This document shows, piece by piece, positions 24,676 through 33,213 of a DNA stretch of 51,916 nt (its first letter is position 1; every line of letters starts with the position of its first letter). Below the pieces are notes generated by a model. That model was not told where the DNA came from and searched no databases. It saw nothing but the letters and a program-made list of their open reading frames with translations. The position numbers and the translations under genes were made by a program. The stretch covers positions 80,084 to 131,999 of the forward strand of contig CALXKD010000001.1 in NCBI GenBank assembly GCA_944388795.1, read 5' to 3'. The DNA is from an uncultured Clostridia bacterium (lineage in GTDB: Bacteria; Bacillota; Clostridia; TANB77; CAG-508).

Positions 24676-25020
24676 ATGGTTTTATTATTCTTTTGTATTC
24701 AAAATGGAAATGAAAATATGTTTTTAATACATAAATGTGAAAATGAACAGGCAGAAGTATATGGAGATTTTTTAAACTTTCCTGAAAGTCATATGGATAT
24801 ATGGGATAAATTTTATAAAAAGCAATATAAAGTAGATTTTGATTATTATCCAAGAGGAAGGGGGGGATATAATACAAAGGAAGATTGCTATTATATTTAT
24901 CATGATAAATGTATTAATGAATTAGCGGAAATTCTAAAATATTATAAAGATACCCATTACAAAATTTGTACAGATTATCATTATCAATGTCATCATTGTA
25001 ATAAGCAATATTATTTCTAA
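24676..25020 (+). CDS. Hypothetical protein, 114 aa, Cys/His/Tyr-rich end
   Basis: AAAAGGAGA precedes the ATG. The product is soluble and aromatic-rich, with FDYYPRGRGGYNTKEDCYYI in the middle and a C-terminal HYQCHHCNKQYYF in which CxxxC-type spacing with flanking histidines could bind a metal. It resembles small uncharacterised proteins of clostridia but I cannot assign a family. It stands alone between a terminator and the ABC gene pair. Confidence 0.65.
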   Translation: MVLLFFCIQNGNENMFLIHKCENEQAEVYGDFLNFPESHMDIWDKFYKKQYKVDFDYYPRGRGGYNTKEDCYYIYHDKCINELAEILKYYKDTHYKICTDYHYQCHHCNKQYYF

Positions 25021-25097
25021 TAAATTTTATAAACATATAGTATTTTAAACCTAAATATGTTAGTATATACCATAGAAAAAACTTAAGGGGGAAATAG

Positions 25098-25796
25098 ATG
25101 AAGCTAATTATTAAGAATTTGAAGAAACATTTTGATAAAAAAGAGGTTTTAAAAAATATTGATTTTGAATTTGAAGAAGGAAAAATCTACGGATTGTTAG
25201 GAAGAAATGGAGCAGGAAAAACCACGCTATTTAACTGTTTAAATGAAGATATAAAAATAGATGCAGGAGAATTTTATATTGAAGATAATAATCAAAAAAG
25301 AAAAATGGAAGCAGAAGATATAGGATATGTTTTATCTACTCCAAATGTACCAGAATTTTTAACTGCAAGAGAATTTTTAAAATTCTTTATAGATATTAAT
25401 AAAAAAAGAATAAAAAATGAAAAAACAATAGATGAATATTTTGATTTTATGAAAATCGAAGAAGAAGATAGAGATAGATTATTAAAAGATTATTCACATG
25501 GTATGAAGAATAAAATGCAAATACTTGTCAATATGATTGCAAATCCAAATGTATTATTATTAGATGAGCCTTTAACTTCATTTGATGTTGTGGTTGCTGA
25601 AGAAATGAAGCAGATGTTAAGAGAAATAAAAAAAGACCACATTATTATATTTTCTACACATATTATGGAATTAGCATTGGATTTGTGTGATGAAATTGTT
25701 ATTTTAAATAAAGGTATATTAGAAGAAATTGATAAAAATAATATAGATAATGCACATCTAAAAAATAAAATAATAGAAGCATTAAAGGAGGAATAA
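25098..25796 (+). CDS. ABC transporter ATP-binding protein
   Basis: 232 residues with all ABC ATPase motifs: Walker A GRNGAGKTT (about 35-43), signature YSHGMKNKM (about 134), Walker B VLLLDEPLTSFD (about 152) and the H-loop FSTH. The short ABC-2/drug-exporter type and its partner permease 5 nt downstream indicate an exporter; substrate unknown. AAGGGGGAAA precedes the ATG. Confidence 0.93.
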   Translation: MKLIIKNLKKHFDKKEVLKNIDFEFEEGKIYGLLGRNGAGKTTLFNCLNEDIKIDAGEFYIEDNNQKRKMEAEDIGYVLSTPNVPEFLTAREFLKFFIDINKKRIKNEKTIDEYFDFMKIEEEDRDRLLKDYSHGMKNKMQILVNMIANPNVLLLDEPLTSFDVVVAEEMKQMLREIKKDHIIIFSTHIMELALDLCDEIVILNKGILEEIDKNNIDNAHLKNKIIEALKEE

Positions 25797-25801
25797 ATAA
25801 G

Positions 25802-27379
25802 ATGATAAGAACATTTATAACTTCCTTTAAATTAAAAAATACATATAGAGCAAATAGTATCATTTATTCTATAAAACAATTTCCTATCATTAGAAAGATA
25901 CTACTAAATAGTTTATACAAAAATAGAGGTTTAAAAATATTTGCAAATATTGTTAGCATTTTATGGGAAATTATCAGCATTTTTATAGGAAAAATCATAT
26001 ATATTGCAGCAATGATATTTATGGCATTATCATGGTATAAAACAAATAGTGCAGATACATTTATTCATTTATTTACATTTTTAACATTTGCAGGAGGCGT
26101 GTTAAATACATATATGCTTAATCCTACAAAAGACAAATATTATGCAATTATTTTGATGAATATAGATGCAAGAAAATATGGACTTTCTAATTATTATTAT
26201 CAATTAATAAAATTAGTTGTTGGATTTTTACCATTTACAATCCTTTTTGGTATGATATTAGGTGTTCCATTATGGGTTCAAATAATATTACCATTTTTTA
26301 TATTAGCCATAAAACTAATTGTAATGAATTACTGTATATATGACTTTAAGAAAACGAATAAGGCATCAAATGAAAATTTACCAACGAAATTTGTTTGGGG
26401 ATTTGTAGGGATATGTTTATTACTTGCTTATGGACTACCGGCAATCAATATTACAATAAATGCAACAATATTCTTATATCTTTGTATGATTGCAATACTA
26501 CTTGGAATGTATAGCTTAGTAAAAATTCACAATTTTAAAGATTATAGGAAAATGTATAAACAAATATTAACAGAGTCTAATGTATATATGCAAGAAAAAA
26601 ATACTGGAACACAGGCAATGAAAGATATTAGCCTAAAACAAATAGAATTAGACAAGAACTATACAAGTAATAAATCTGGTTTTGCGTATTTTCATGATTT
26701 ATTTGTAAAAAGACATAGAAAGATACTAACAAAGGCAGTAAAAAAACAGTCGGTTATTATCTTAGCAATCTTTCTTGCAATCATTATTGGGATTCAAATA
26801 AATCATGAATTTAGAGTTAAAACAAATGAAATATTAATGGTATATTTACCATACTTTGTATTTATCATGTATTGTATAAATAGAAGCTCATCAGTTACAC
26901 AAGCAATGTTTATGAATTGTGATCATAGTATGTTAACATATAGAATATATAGAACACCAAAAGTGATACTGGGAATATTTAAAGAAAGACTAAAAACACT
27001 TATAAGCATTAATATATTACCTGCAACATTAATTGGATTAGGTTTAGCATTATTACTATATTTATCTGGCGGCACAGACAATCCACTAAACTATATCATT
27101 TTATTTGTATCAATAATAGCAATGAGTATTTTTTTCTCAGTCCATTATTTGGTAATGTATTATTTATTACAACCATATAATGTAAATACAGAAATAAAGA
27201 GTAGTACATATAAAGCAGTTCAGGCAATAACATATTTTGTGTGCTGGTATATGATACAAATTAAATTACCAATATTTTCTTTTGGAATAGCAATCATTAT
27301 TTTTTGTATAGCATATTCACTAATTTCACTATTTTTGGCATACAAGTATGCACCTAAAACATTTAAATTAAGAGTTTAA
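25802..27379 (+). CDS. ABC transporter permease, 525 aa
   Basis: About 12 hydrophobic segments in two halves separated by a long cytosolic loop (about residues 240-310, KDYRKMYKQILTESN to KRHRKILTKAVKK). It is the membrane partner of the ATPase just upstream; the initiation site follows AAGGAGGAA. The two-bundle layout fits large single-chain ABC-2-like exporters of Firmicutes. Substrate not predictable. A good terminator closes the operon. Confidence 0.87.
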   Translation: MIRTFITSFKLKNTYRANSIIYSIKQFPIIRKILLNSLYKNRGLKIFANIVSILWEIISIFIGKIIYIAAMIFMALSWYKTNSADTFIHLFTFLTFAGGVLNTYMLNPTKDKYYAIILMNIDARKYGLSNYYYQLIKLVVGFLPFTILFGMILGVPLWVQIILPFFILAIKLIVMNYCIYDFKKTNKASNENLPTKFVWGFVGICLLLAYGLPAINITINATIFLYLCMIAILLGMYSLVKIHNFKDYRKMYKQILTESNVYMQEKNTGTQAMKDISLKQIELDKNYTSNKSGFAYFHDLFVKRHRKILTKAVKKQSVIILAIFLAIIIGIQINHEFRVKTNEILMVYLPYFVFIMYCINRSSSVTQAMFMNCDHSMLTYRIYRTPKVILGIFKERLKTLISINILPATLIGLGLALLLYLSGGTDNPLNYIILFVSIIAMSIFFSVHYLVMYYLLQPYNVNTEIKSSTYKAVQAITYFVCWYMIQIKLPIFSFGIAIIIFCIAYSLISLFLAYKYAPKTFKLRV

Positions 27380-27420
27380 AAGGTTACAATAAAAGGATAA
27401 AATATAAAAATATTGAATAA

Positions 27421-27451
27421 AATCACTGAATTTATCAGTGATTTTGTTTTA
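27421..27451 (+). terminator. Terminator after the ABC pair
   Basis: AAATCACTGA / TCAGTGATTT with a short loop, followed by TGTTTT. Confidence 0.85.
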
Positions 27452-27477
27452 CATTCTGAGAAAAACGATATATAATG
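27449..27477 (+). promoter_or_regulatory. Promoter of the Pr6Pr gene
   Basis: TTTACA (27449-27454), 17-bp spacer, TATAAT (27472-27477), with AAAGGAGG shortly after. Confidence 0.7.
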
Positions 27478-27502
27478 AGAACAGAAAAAAGGAGGCAGGC
27501 GC

Positions 27503-28159
27503 ATGAAGAAAGAAACAATTTCTATTATTTACAAAGTGCTTGTTGCTTTATGCCTCTTAACAGGAATATTGCTAAATGTTATAAATACGACTTCAATAAC
27601 AGCCATACTCTCGTATTATACATTGCAAAGCAATATCATTTGCTTGGCTATGTTTATAGAGATAATTGTTATCATGATTTTGTATAAAGAATATCGGTTT
27701 AGCGACATATACTATATACTTAAAGGTGGTATAACAATTGCAATTTTAATAACGATAATCACTTATCAAGTGGCATTAGTTCCCAATAACTTTCATATGG
27801 ATGTGGTATATACAACAAATACAGATCGCTATTGGGCGAATTTATTTGTACATATCATTTCTCCTATTATGGTTATAGGAGATTATATTTTATTTGATGA
27901 AAAGGGGAACTTTAAGTTATATTATCCATTTATTTGGTTATGTATTCCGTTATATTATGTATTGTATGTATATTCATATAGCGCAAGAGGTGGGCGCTTT
28001 TATGGAATTGGAGGTTCAAGAAGGTTTGCATATATATTCTTGGATTATAATCAAATTGGATATGCTGGGGTTGCAAAAGCAATCGCCATTATTGTTATGC
28101 TTATCTTGCTGATAGCATATGGTTTAGTATTCCTAGATAAGAGAATGAAGCACAAGTAG
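27503..28159 (+). CDS. Pr6Pr family six-helix membrane protein
   Basis: 218 residues with six membrane helices. The Pr6Pr/FAR-17a-like signatures are visible: LSYYTLQSNIICLAMFIE in the first third and NLFVHIISPIMVIGDYILFDEKG in the middle, then IWLCIPLYYVLYVYSYSARGG. Eukaryotic relatives (AIG1/ADTRP) hydrolyse fatty-acid esters of hydroxy fatty acids, but bacterial function is untested. AAGGAGG precedes the ATG. It has its own promoter and terminator. Confidence 0.8.
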   Translation: MKKETISIIYKVLVALCLLTGILLNVINTTSITAILSYYTLQSNIICLAMFIEIIVIMILYKEYRFSDIYYILKGGITIAILITIITYQVALVPNNFHMDVVYTTNTDRYWANLFVHIISPIMVIGDYILFDEKGNFKLYYPFIWLCIPLYYVLYVYSYSARGGRFYGIGGSRRFAYIFLDYNQIGYAGVAKAIAIIVMLILLIAYGLVFLDKRMKHK

Positions 28160-28173
28160 CTTGATAAGAAAAA

Positions 28174-28206
28174 TGGGTAAGGAGAGTTTCTTACCTATTT
28201 TTCTTT
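28174..28206 (+). terminator. Terminator after the Pr6Pr gene
   Basis: GGTAAG / CTTACC around GAGAGTTT, followed by a T-rich run. Confidence 0.85.
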
Positions 28207-28234
28207 TGTTAACATGCTGATTTATGTAGAACGA

Positions 28235-28263
28235 TTGACAAATATCCAATACCATGATAAAAT
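28235..28263 (+). promoter_or_regulatory. Promoter of the methyltransferase operon
   Basis: TTGACA (28235-28240), 17-bp spacer, TAAAAT (28258-28263). Confidence 0.8.
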
Positions 28264-28269
28264 AATAAA

Positions 28270-28400
28270 ACATTAAGAGCATACCTAGAGCTAACTCGAG
28301 CGGTATGAAGTAACCAATAGGTTATTACACAGAAAGCAGGATTTAACCTTGCTGGAGGAGTCTTAATACAAAGATTTCTTTAGCAAGGTTTTTTGTATAT
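28270..28400 (+). promoter_or_regulatory. Structured leader with intrinsic terminator, attenuator-like
   Basis: Between promoter and ATG (28422) are three folded blocks. CATACC pairs with GGTATG, topped by GAG-CTAA-CTC. GTAACC-AATA-GGTTAT forms a second hairpin. AACCTTGC (28345-28352) pairs with GCAAGGTT (28383-28390), followed by TTTTTT: a terminator with a long loop. The left terminator arm can instead pair upstream with GCAGG or with AGGTTA, which would prevent termination. This is the geometry of a riboswitch or ribosome-mediated attenuator. It contains no T-box, SAM or preQ1 motif I can identify. A three-codon frame (ATG AAG TAA) lies in it, without an SD. Confidence 0.6.
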
Positions 28401-28421
28401 TAAAATAAGGGGGAAATATTT

Positions 28422-29207
28422 ATGGAAAAGGTAGATAAAATATTGAAAACATATTATAATCAGTATAAAGAAGAAAACAGATTCAAAAAATCCAATCATA
28501 ATAGATTAGAATTTATTACAACTACAAAATATATAGAAAAATACTTGAAAAAGAATGACAAAATATTAGAAGTTGGAGCAGGAACTGGTGCTTATTCCTT
28601 GTATTATGCCAAACAGGGTTATGATGTAACTGCAGTAGAATTGGTAGAAGAAAATATAGAAAAGTTAAAACAAGGAATAGAAGAAAACATGAAGATAAAA
28701 GTACATCAAGGAAATGCAGTTGACTTAAGTATGTTTAAAGATGAAACATTTGATATCACACTTGTATTAGGACCAATGTATCATCTATTTACAAAAGAAG
28801 AACAAGAAAAAGCAATTGCAGAAGCGATTCGAGTTACCAAACGAGGAGGGCTTATCTATTTTGCATATATCACAAATGATGCAGTTGTTTTAAAGGTTTT
28901 ATTACTAGAACATAAATTATTAGAATATAAAGATAAACATGATGAAAAATTTAGATTAGTGAATGCTCCAGAGCAAATTTTTAATTTATTTTTGATGAAG
29001 GATTTTGAAGAAATGATGGAACATACCAATACGATTTGCTTACATGAAGTTGCAACAGATGGAATTGCACAAGCAATGCAAATCTATATTGATCAGTTAA
29101 ACGAAAAAGAATTTGAAGAATGGATTAAATACCATTTGGCAACTTGTGAAAGAAAGGATTTAATGGGATATAGTACACATGTACTACATATATGCCAAAA
29201 GAAATAA
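28422..29207 (+). CDS. Class I SAM-dependent methyltransferase
   Basis: 261 residues with the Rossmann-fold methyltransferase core: motif I ILEVGAGTGAYSLYYA (about 48-63), acidic motif II VTAVEL, then GNAVDLSMF, motif IV FDITLVLGPMYHLFTKEEQ and motif V AIRVTKRGGLIYFAY. The acceptor is probably a small molecule rather than rRNA, as no rRNA-binding domain is present. First gene of an operon with S66 carboxypeptidase and two GNAT enzymes, behind an attenuator-like leader. AAGGGGGAAA precedes the ATG. Confidence 0.93.
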   Translation: MEKVDKILKTYYNQYKEENRFKKSNHNRLEFITTTKYIEKYLKKNDKILEVGAGTGAYSLYYAKQGYDVTAVELVEENIEKLKQGIEENMKIKVHQGNAVDLSMFKDETFDITLVLGPMYHLFTKEEQEKAIAEAIRVTKRGGLIYFAYITNDAVVLKVLLLEHKLLEYKDKHDEKFRLVNAPEQIFNLFLMKDFEEMMEHTNTICLHEVATDGIAQAMQIYIDQLNEKEFEEWIKYHLATCERKDLMGYSTHVLHICQKK

Positions 29208-29229
29208 ATAATATAAAGGAGGAATTTTT

Positions 29230-30231
29230 ATGAAAACAATCATACCAGAGAAATTAAAAAAAGGTGATGAAATTCGAATTATTGCACCTTCTAGAAGTAT
29301 GAAAATCTTAGGAAAGGACTGTATAGAACTTGCAACAAAACGTTTAGAAGAGGAAGGCTTTAAGGTTACATTTGCAGAACATGTCATGGATTCTTTTGAT
29401 GATGAATATAATTGCGCCAGAATACAAGATAGAGTAAAAGATTTAGAAGAAGCTTTTAAAGATAAACATGTAAAAGCCATATTAACTGTCATTGGTGGAT
29501 ATAATTCTAATCAATTACTACAATATATAAATTATGATATCATAAAAGAAAATCCTAAAATCTTATGTGGCTATTCAGATATCACAGCTTTATTAGATTC
29601 CATCTATACCAAAACAGGACTAGTAACCTATTATGGACCACATTATTCAAGCTTTGGTATGAAAAAAGGCTTTGAATACACCTTAGAATATTTTAGAAAA
29701 ATGTTCATAGAAGAAAATGAAGAAATCGATATATTGCCATCTAAAGAATGGAGTGATGATGCTTGGTTTATTGATCAAGAAAATAGAGAATTTTTTGAAA
29801 ACAGAGGTTATTTAACAATCAATGAAGGAAAAGCAGAAGGCGAAATTGTTGGTGGCAACCTATGTACATTAAATTTATTACAAGGTACAGAATATATGCC
29901 AGATGTAGAAAACAAAATCTTATTCTTAGAAGATGATGGAATGGCAGAAAATGCCTTTTTAATGGAATTTGATAGGAATTTACAATCTTTATTACACACA
30001 TTAAAAACTGTAAAAGGAATTGTGATTGGAAGAGCACAGAAAAACTGCAATATGACAGATGAAAAATGGATAAAATTGATTAAAAATAAGGCAGAATTAA
30101 AGGATATACCTGTGATAGCCAATGTAGACTTTGGACATACAACACCGATTTGTACATTCCCAATTGGAGGATATGCCAAAATAGAGGCTAACAATGGAAA
30201 AGTAAGCATACAAATACGAAACCAAAAATGA
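29230..30231 (+). CDS. Peptidase family S66 (LD-carboxypeptidase / MccF-like)
   Basis: 333 residues. The nucleophile elbow ILCGYSDITALLDS places the catalytic Ser at 116; preceding LTVIGGYNSNQLLQYINYD and following TYYGPHYSSFGM are family hallmarks, as are GGNLCTLNLLQGTEYMPD and the C-terminal DFGHTTPICTFPIGG (catalytic His). Members either cleave the L,D bond of murein tetrapeptides in recycling or, like MccF, hydrolyse peptidyl-nucleotide antibiotics. This length and sequence are nearer the MccF-like branch; association with a methyltransferase and acetyltransferases makes a detoxification role plausible. AAAGGAGGAA precedes the ATG. Confidence 0.92.
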   Translation: MKTIIPEKLKKGDEIRIIAPSRSMKILGKDCIELATKRLEEEGFKVTFAEHVMDSFDDEYNCARIQDRVKDLEEAFKDKHVKAILTVIGGYNSNQLLQYINYDIIKENPKILCGYSDITALLDSIYTKTGLVTYYGPHYSSFGMKKGFEYTLEYFRKMFIEENEEIDILPSKEWSDDAWFIDQENREFFENRGYLTINEGKAEGEIVGGNLCTLNLLQGTEYMPDVENKILFLEDDGMAENAFLMEFDRNLQSLLHTLKTVKGIVIGRAQKNCNMTDEKWIKLIKNKAELKDIPVIANVDFGHTTPICTFPIGGYAKIEANNGKVSIQIRNQK

Positions 30232-30244
30232 AGTAGGTGAGAGG

Positions 30245-30817
30245 ATGAAGTATTTTAAAAAATTAGTAGGAGATAATATATATTTATCACCAAGAAATAG
30301 TGAAGATATAGAGATATTTACTAAATGGCTAAATGATTTTCAAGTGACAGATGGACTAGGAAGAAGTGGCTTAATCGTAACTTTAAATGGAGAAAAAGAA
30401 TATTTAGAAAATATTCATGATAATGATAGTAAAAATTATTATTTTGTTATAGTAACCTTAGAAAATGACGAGATGATAGGAACTGTTAGTCTAGAAAATA
30501 TTAACTATATCAATAGCTCAGCAAAACTTGGTATTTTTATCGGAGATGAAACTTATAGGGGAAAAGGAATAGGAAAAGAAGCCATCCAATTAATATTAGA
30601 TTATGGTTTTCATTATTTAAATCTAAATAGCATACAATTAAGTGTTTTTGCATTTAATGAAAGAGCAATTGCTTGCTATAAAAAATGTGGATTTAAAGAA
30701 GTGGGAAGACTAAGAGAAGCATATTACTTAAATGGAAAGTATTATGATAAGATTTTAATGGATATTTTAAATAGTGAATTTCATGAAACATATATTAGGA
30801 ATAAATATATCAAGTAG
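30245..30817 (+). CDS. GNAT acetyltransferase, RimJ/RimL/SpeG type
   Basis: 190 residues with the GNAT fold: acceptor-side start (YLSPRNSEDIEIFTKWLND), beta-4 AKLGIFIGDETYRGKGIGKEAIQLIL with the acetyl-CoA pyrophosphate loop R/G-x-x-G-x-G/A, and LNSIQLSVFAFNERAIACYKKCGFKEVGRLRE. It transfers acetyl to an amine of a small molecule or N-terminus. Third gene in the methyltransferase operon, 13 nt after the S66 gene. Confidence 0.92.
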   Translation: MKYFKKLVGDNIYLSPRNSEDIEIFTKWLNDFQVTDGLGRSGLIVTLNGEKEYLENIHDNDSKNYYFVIVTLENDEMIGTVSLENINYINSSAKLGIFIGDETYRGKGIGKEAIQLILDYGFHYLNLNSIQLSVFAFNERAIACYKKCGFKEVGRLREAYYLNGKYYDKILMDILNSEFHETYIRNKYIK

Positions 30818-30825
30818 GTGATAAC

Positions 30826-31341
30826 ATGGATAATATCATCATAGAAAGAATGAAAGAAGAGGATATACAACAAGTAGCTAAGATTCTTATAGATTCCTGG
30901 AAAATTGCATATAAAGATATCATTGACGAAACATTTTTAAGAAATTTAAATTTAGAAGAAAAAATAGAAAAATTAAAGCAAGAATATAAAGTCAAAGAAT
31001 ATACGATTGCAAGAAATAAGGATACAAATGAAATTGTAGGTGTTACTAGGTTTGGAAAAAGATTAGATGAGCTAGACCGATTTACAGAATATGATGGAGA
31101 AATATATGCTTTGTATGTAAAACCAGGATTGTTAAGAAAAAAGATAGGCAGTAAATTATTGTTATATGCAAAAGAAAAATTAAAAGAACAAGGAAATCAT
31201 AAAATGATTATTTGGTGCCTAAAAGAAAATCAACCTTCAAGAATGTTTTATGAAGGCATGGGAGGTATTTTACTAGGAGAAAAAATGCGTAATATAGGAG
31301 GAAAAGATTATCCATTAGTTGGTTATGGATATGAAATTTAA
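30826..31341 (+). CDS. GNAT acetyltransferase
   Basis: 171 residues. Classic GNAT layout: VAKILIDSWKIAYKDIIDETFLRNL (typical of the family's N-terminus), then GEIYALYVKPGLLRKKIGSKLLLYAKEKL with the CoA loop, and MIIWCLKENQPSRMFYEGMGG. The usual Q/R-x-x-G-x-G/A loop appears as LLRKKIGS. It begins 8 nt after the preceding GNAT, with TAGGTGATAAC as ribosome binding site, and ends the operon. Confidence 0.92.
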   Translation: MDNIIIERMKEEDIQQVAKILIDSWKIAYKDIIDETFLRNLNLEEKIEKLKQEYKVKEYTIARNKDTNEIVGVTRFGKRLDELDRFTEYDGEIYALYVKPGLLRKKIGSKLLLYAKEKLKEQGNHKMIIWCLKENQPSRMFYEGMGGILLGEKMRNIGGKDYPLVGYGYEI

Positions 31342-31628
31342 TAATTGTGTTTTAAAAAAGATTTTAGTAGTAAGTTATAGGTATTTAATAAAAATGGAGA
31401 AAATCAGTATTTAGATTTTCTCCTATATTAATGATTAACATAGCTAAAAGCTATGGACACTAATGTAATAATAATATATGAAAAATTATTAATTATATAC
31501 ATAAAAAACGATAGCCTTTTAAGGCTATCGGATTATAATGATTTTCATTCTTTTCAGAATGGACACTAATGTTTACTAATTTAATTATAAATGATACTGT
31601 AGAAAAAAGTCAAGTAAAATTAGAAAAT
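31342..31628. other. Intergenic region: hairpins and a 14-nt direct repeat
   Basis: No gene. GGAGAAAATC / GATTTTCTCC (31396-31423) closes the plus-strand operon. CGATAGCC-TTTTAA-GGCTATCG (31509-31530) is followed on the minus strand by TTTTTT and terminates the PemK gene. The sequence ATGGACACTAATGT occurs twice (31453-31466 and 31559-31572), each time immediately after a small hairpin (ATAGCT-AAA-AGCTAT and ATTC-..-GAAT), one copy on each side of the minus-strand terminator. Confidence 0.7.
31503..31530 (-). terminator. Terminator of the PemK/MazF-like gene
   Basis: Near-perfect palindrome CGATAGCCTTTTAAGGCTAT and following CG; on the minus strand it runs into TTTTTT. Confidence 0.8.
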
Positions 31629-32114
31629 TCATATATTTTTCAATGGTCTTAATCTATACAAATTTTCAAGCTGTAAATTTATTTTATTCCAGTCGTTTGG
31701 TGAAATGGAAACTAATTGTCCCTTCTTTCTATAAGGATTTGTAACCCTTAACTTGCTAACCACTTTTAATTGCTCAATTAAAATAGTAGAATCAATTTCT
31801 TCTAAATCAATGTGAAACCAAAAATGATCATTTAATCTTTTAGTTGTTAATGGAAGTATTGCACATATAGGAGAATTTTTAGAGGTTTTTAATATCAAAA
31901 CAGGTCTTAGTTTGTTTTGCTCACTTCCAATATTTATTCCAAGATTACACCAATAAATAAAATTATTATATATTGGAAATTTAGGTAATTGACCATTATA
32001 TCTTAAATTTGCTTTTTCTTTAGTCCATTTTGAAAAATCAATAGTATCGGTATTATTAATGCTATTCAACAAAATTTCAGTGTAATTAATGTTATTGTGA
32101 ATTTCATTATTCAT
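31629..32114 (-). CDS. PemK/MazF-family toxin-like protein, solitary
   Basis: 161 residues. The core (about 55-161) matches PemK/MazF endoribonucleases: FIYWCNLGINIGSEQNKLRPVLILKTSK, ICAILPLTTKRLNDHFWFHID and STILIEQLKVVSKLRVTNPY. In this branch GxNIGsEQnk.RPVLIl is diagnostic. MazF proteins cut mRNA at short sites. About 50 extra N-terminal residues (EIHNNINYTEILLNSINNT) precede the core; no antitoxin gene lies on either side. AGGTGAT precedes the ATG, and TTTACT-N17-TATACT lies upstream on the minus strand. Confidence 0.87.
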   Translation of the reverse strand: MNNEIHNNINYTEILLNSINNTDTIDFSKWTKEKANLRYNGQLPKFPIYNNFIYWCNLGINIGSEQNKLRPVLILKTSKNSPICAILPLTTKRLNDHFWFHIDLEEIDSTILIEQLKVVSKLRVTNPYRKKGQLVSISPNDWNKINLQLENLYRLRPLKNI

Positions 32115-32367
32115 AGATAATCACCTCGTTTTTATAGTATAACATAATTAAGCAAATAAGTAAACAAAAGTTTGCAATACTTTTTAAATTTTATATTTAA
32201 TAATAATATATAGTTTAATATAATATTGTAACCTTTTCTAAAAAAATGGTAATATACAAATAGATAAAAATGGAAAATACTGTCGTTGCGAATATCTACA
32301 AATTCATGTTAAAATATAGTTGTAGAAAAATATATAACAGTTAAATAGAAAGTAAAGGAAAACATAT

Positions 32368-33210
32368 ATGAGAAAAATAGAAGGGAATGGAATAAGAAAT
32401 ATCATACATACCAATATTTGTATTATCATGATGATACTAGTTGTATTAATACTCACGATTACATATAAATATATTACATATAAAAAAGAAGTACAAGCAT
32501 CATTAGAAACAAGTGTAAATGTAGAAGAATTATATAATACAACGAATCAGGAAGAAGCCAATATAAGAGAAGAGGAAAATAAGAAGGAAAAAGATATTGA
32601 TAGTAATACATCTGATTGGGAATTATTATTGGTTAACAAAAATCATAAAATTCCAGAAGGATATATAGTAGAATTAGAAGAAGTAGAAACTGTTCATCAA
32701 GTAGATAAAAGGATAGCAGAACCTTTGAAACAAATGTTAGCTGATGCTAGAAAGGAAGGATTGTCACCTCTTATTTGTTCAAGTTATCGAACAAATGCCA
32801 AACAACAAAAGTTATATAATAACAAAGTTAGAGAATATGAAAGATGGGGATGTGGTTCTGAGGAGGCAGAAGAATTAGCTTCTTACTGGGTAGCAATTCC
32901 AGGAACAGGAGAGCATGAAACAGGAATGGCAGTTGATATTGTTTCTAGTGATTATCAGATATTAGATGAAAAACAAGAACAGACAGATGTACAAAAATGG
33001 TTAATTGAAAATTCATATAAATATGGATTTGCTTTAAGATATCCAACAGATAAAAAAGACATTACCATGATAAATTATGAACCATGGCATTATCGATATG
33101 TTGGAGTGGATAATGCAACATATATGAAAGAACATGATATGTGTTTGGAAGAATATATTGAGTATTTAAAGCAATTTGAAGAAGCAGAATATCAAGAAAT
33201 TGTTTTATAG
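32368..33210 (+). CDS. D-alanyl-D-alanine carboxypeptidase, M15B (VanY/DdcY-like)
   Basis: 280 residues: an N-terminal membrane anchor (about 14-34), a charged stalk, and a zinc D,D-carboxypeptidase domain (about 90-260). The motifs are complete: CSSYRTNAKQQKLYNNKV, the zinc ligands in GTGEHETGMAVDI (His and Asp) and EPWHYRYVG (His with catalytic Glu). It trims the terminal D-Ala from peptidoglycan stem peptides outside the cell. There is a promoter with TTGCGA (32286) and TAAAAT (32310), 18 bp apart. Its place after the S66 region is probably incidental, since a terminator and the PemK gene lie between. Confidence 0.94.
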   Translation: MRKIEGNGIRNIIHTNICIIMMILVVLILTITYKYITYKKEVQASLETSVNVEELYNTTNQEEANIREEENKKEKDIDSNTSDWELLLVNKNHKIPEGYIVELEEVETVHQVDKRIAEPLKQMLADARKEGLSPLICSSYRTNAKQQKLYNNKVREYERWGCGSEEAEELASYWVAIPGTGEHETGMAVDIVSSDYQILDEKQEQTDVQKWLIENSYKYGFALRYPTDKKDITMINYEPWHYRYVGVDNATYMKEHDMCLEEYIEYLKQFEEAEYQEIVL

Positions 33211-33213
33211 TTG

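Noticed and set aside
27475-27687. Alternative plus-strand frames at 27475 and 27894 inside the Pr6Pr gene
   Set aside because: The membrane protein frame has the ribosome binding site and family motifs; the others are shadows.
28303-28311. Three-codon leader peptide ATG AAG TAA in the methyltransferase leader
   Set aside because: No SD upstream and such a short frame arises easily by chance.
28270-28400. T-box or SAM riboswitch before the methyltransferase
   Set aside because: No TGGNACCGCG-type antiterminator, no specifier-like or SAM core motif; only the terminator geometry fits.
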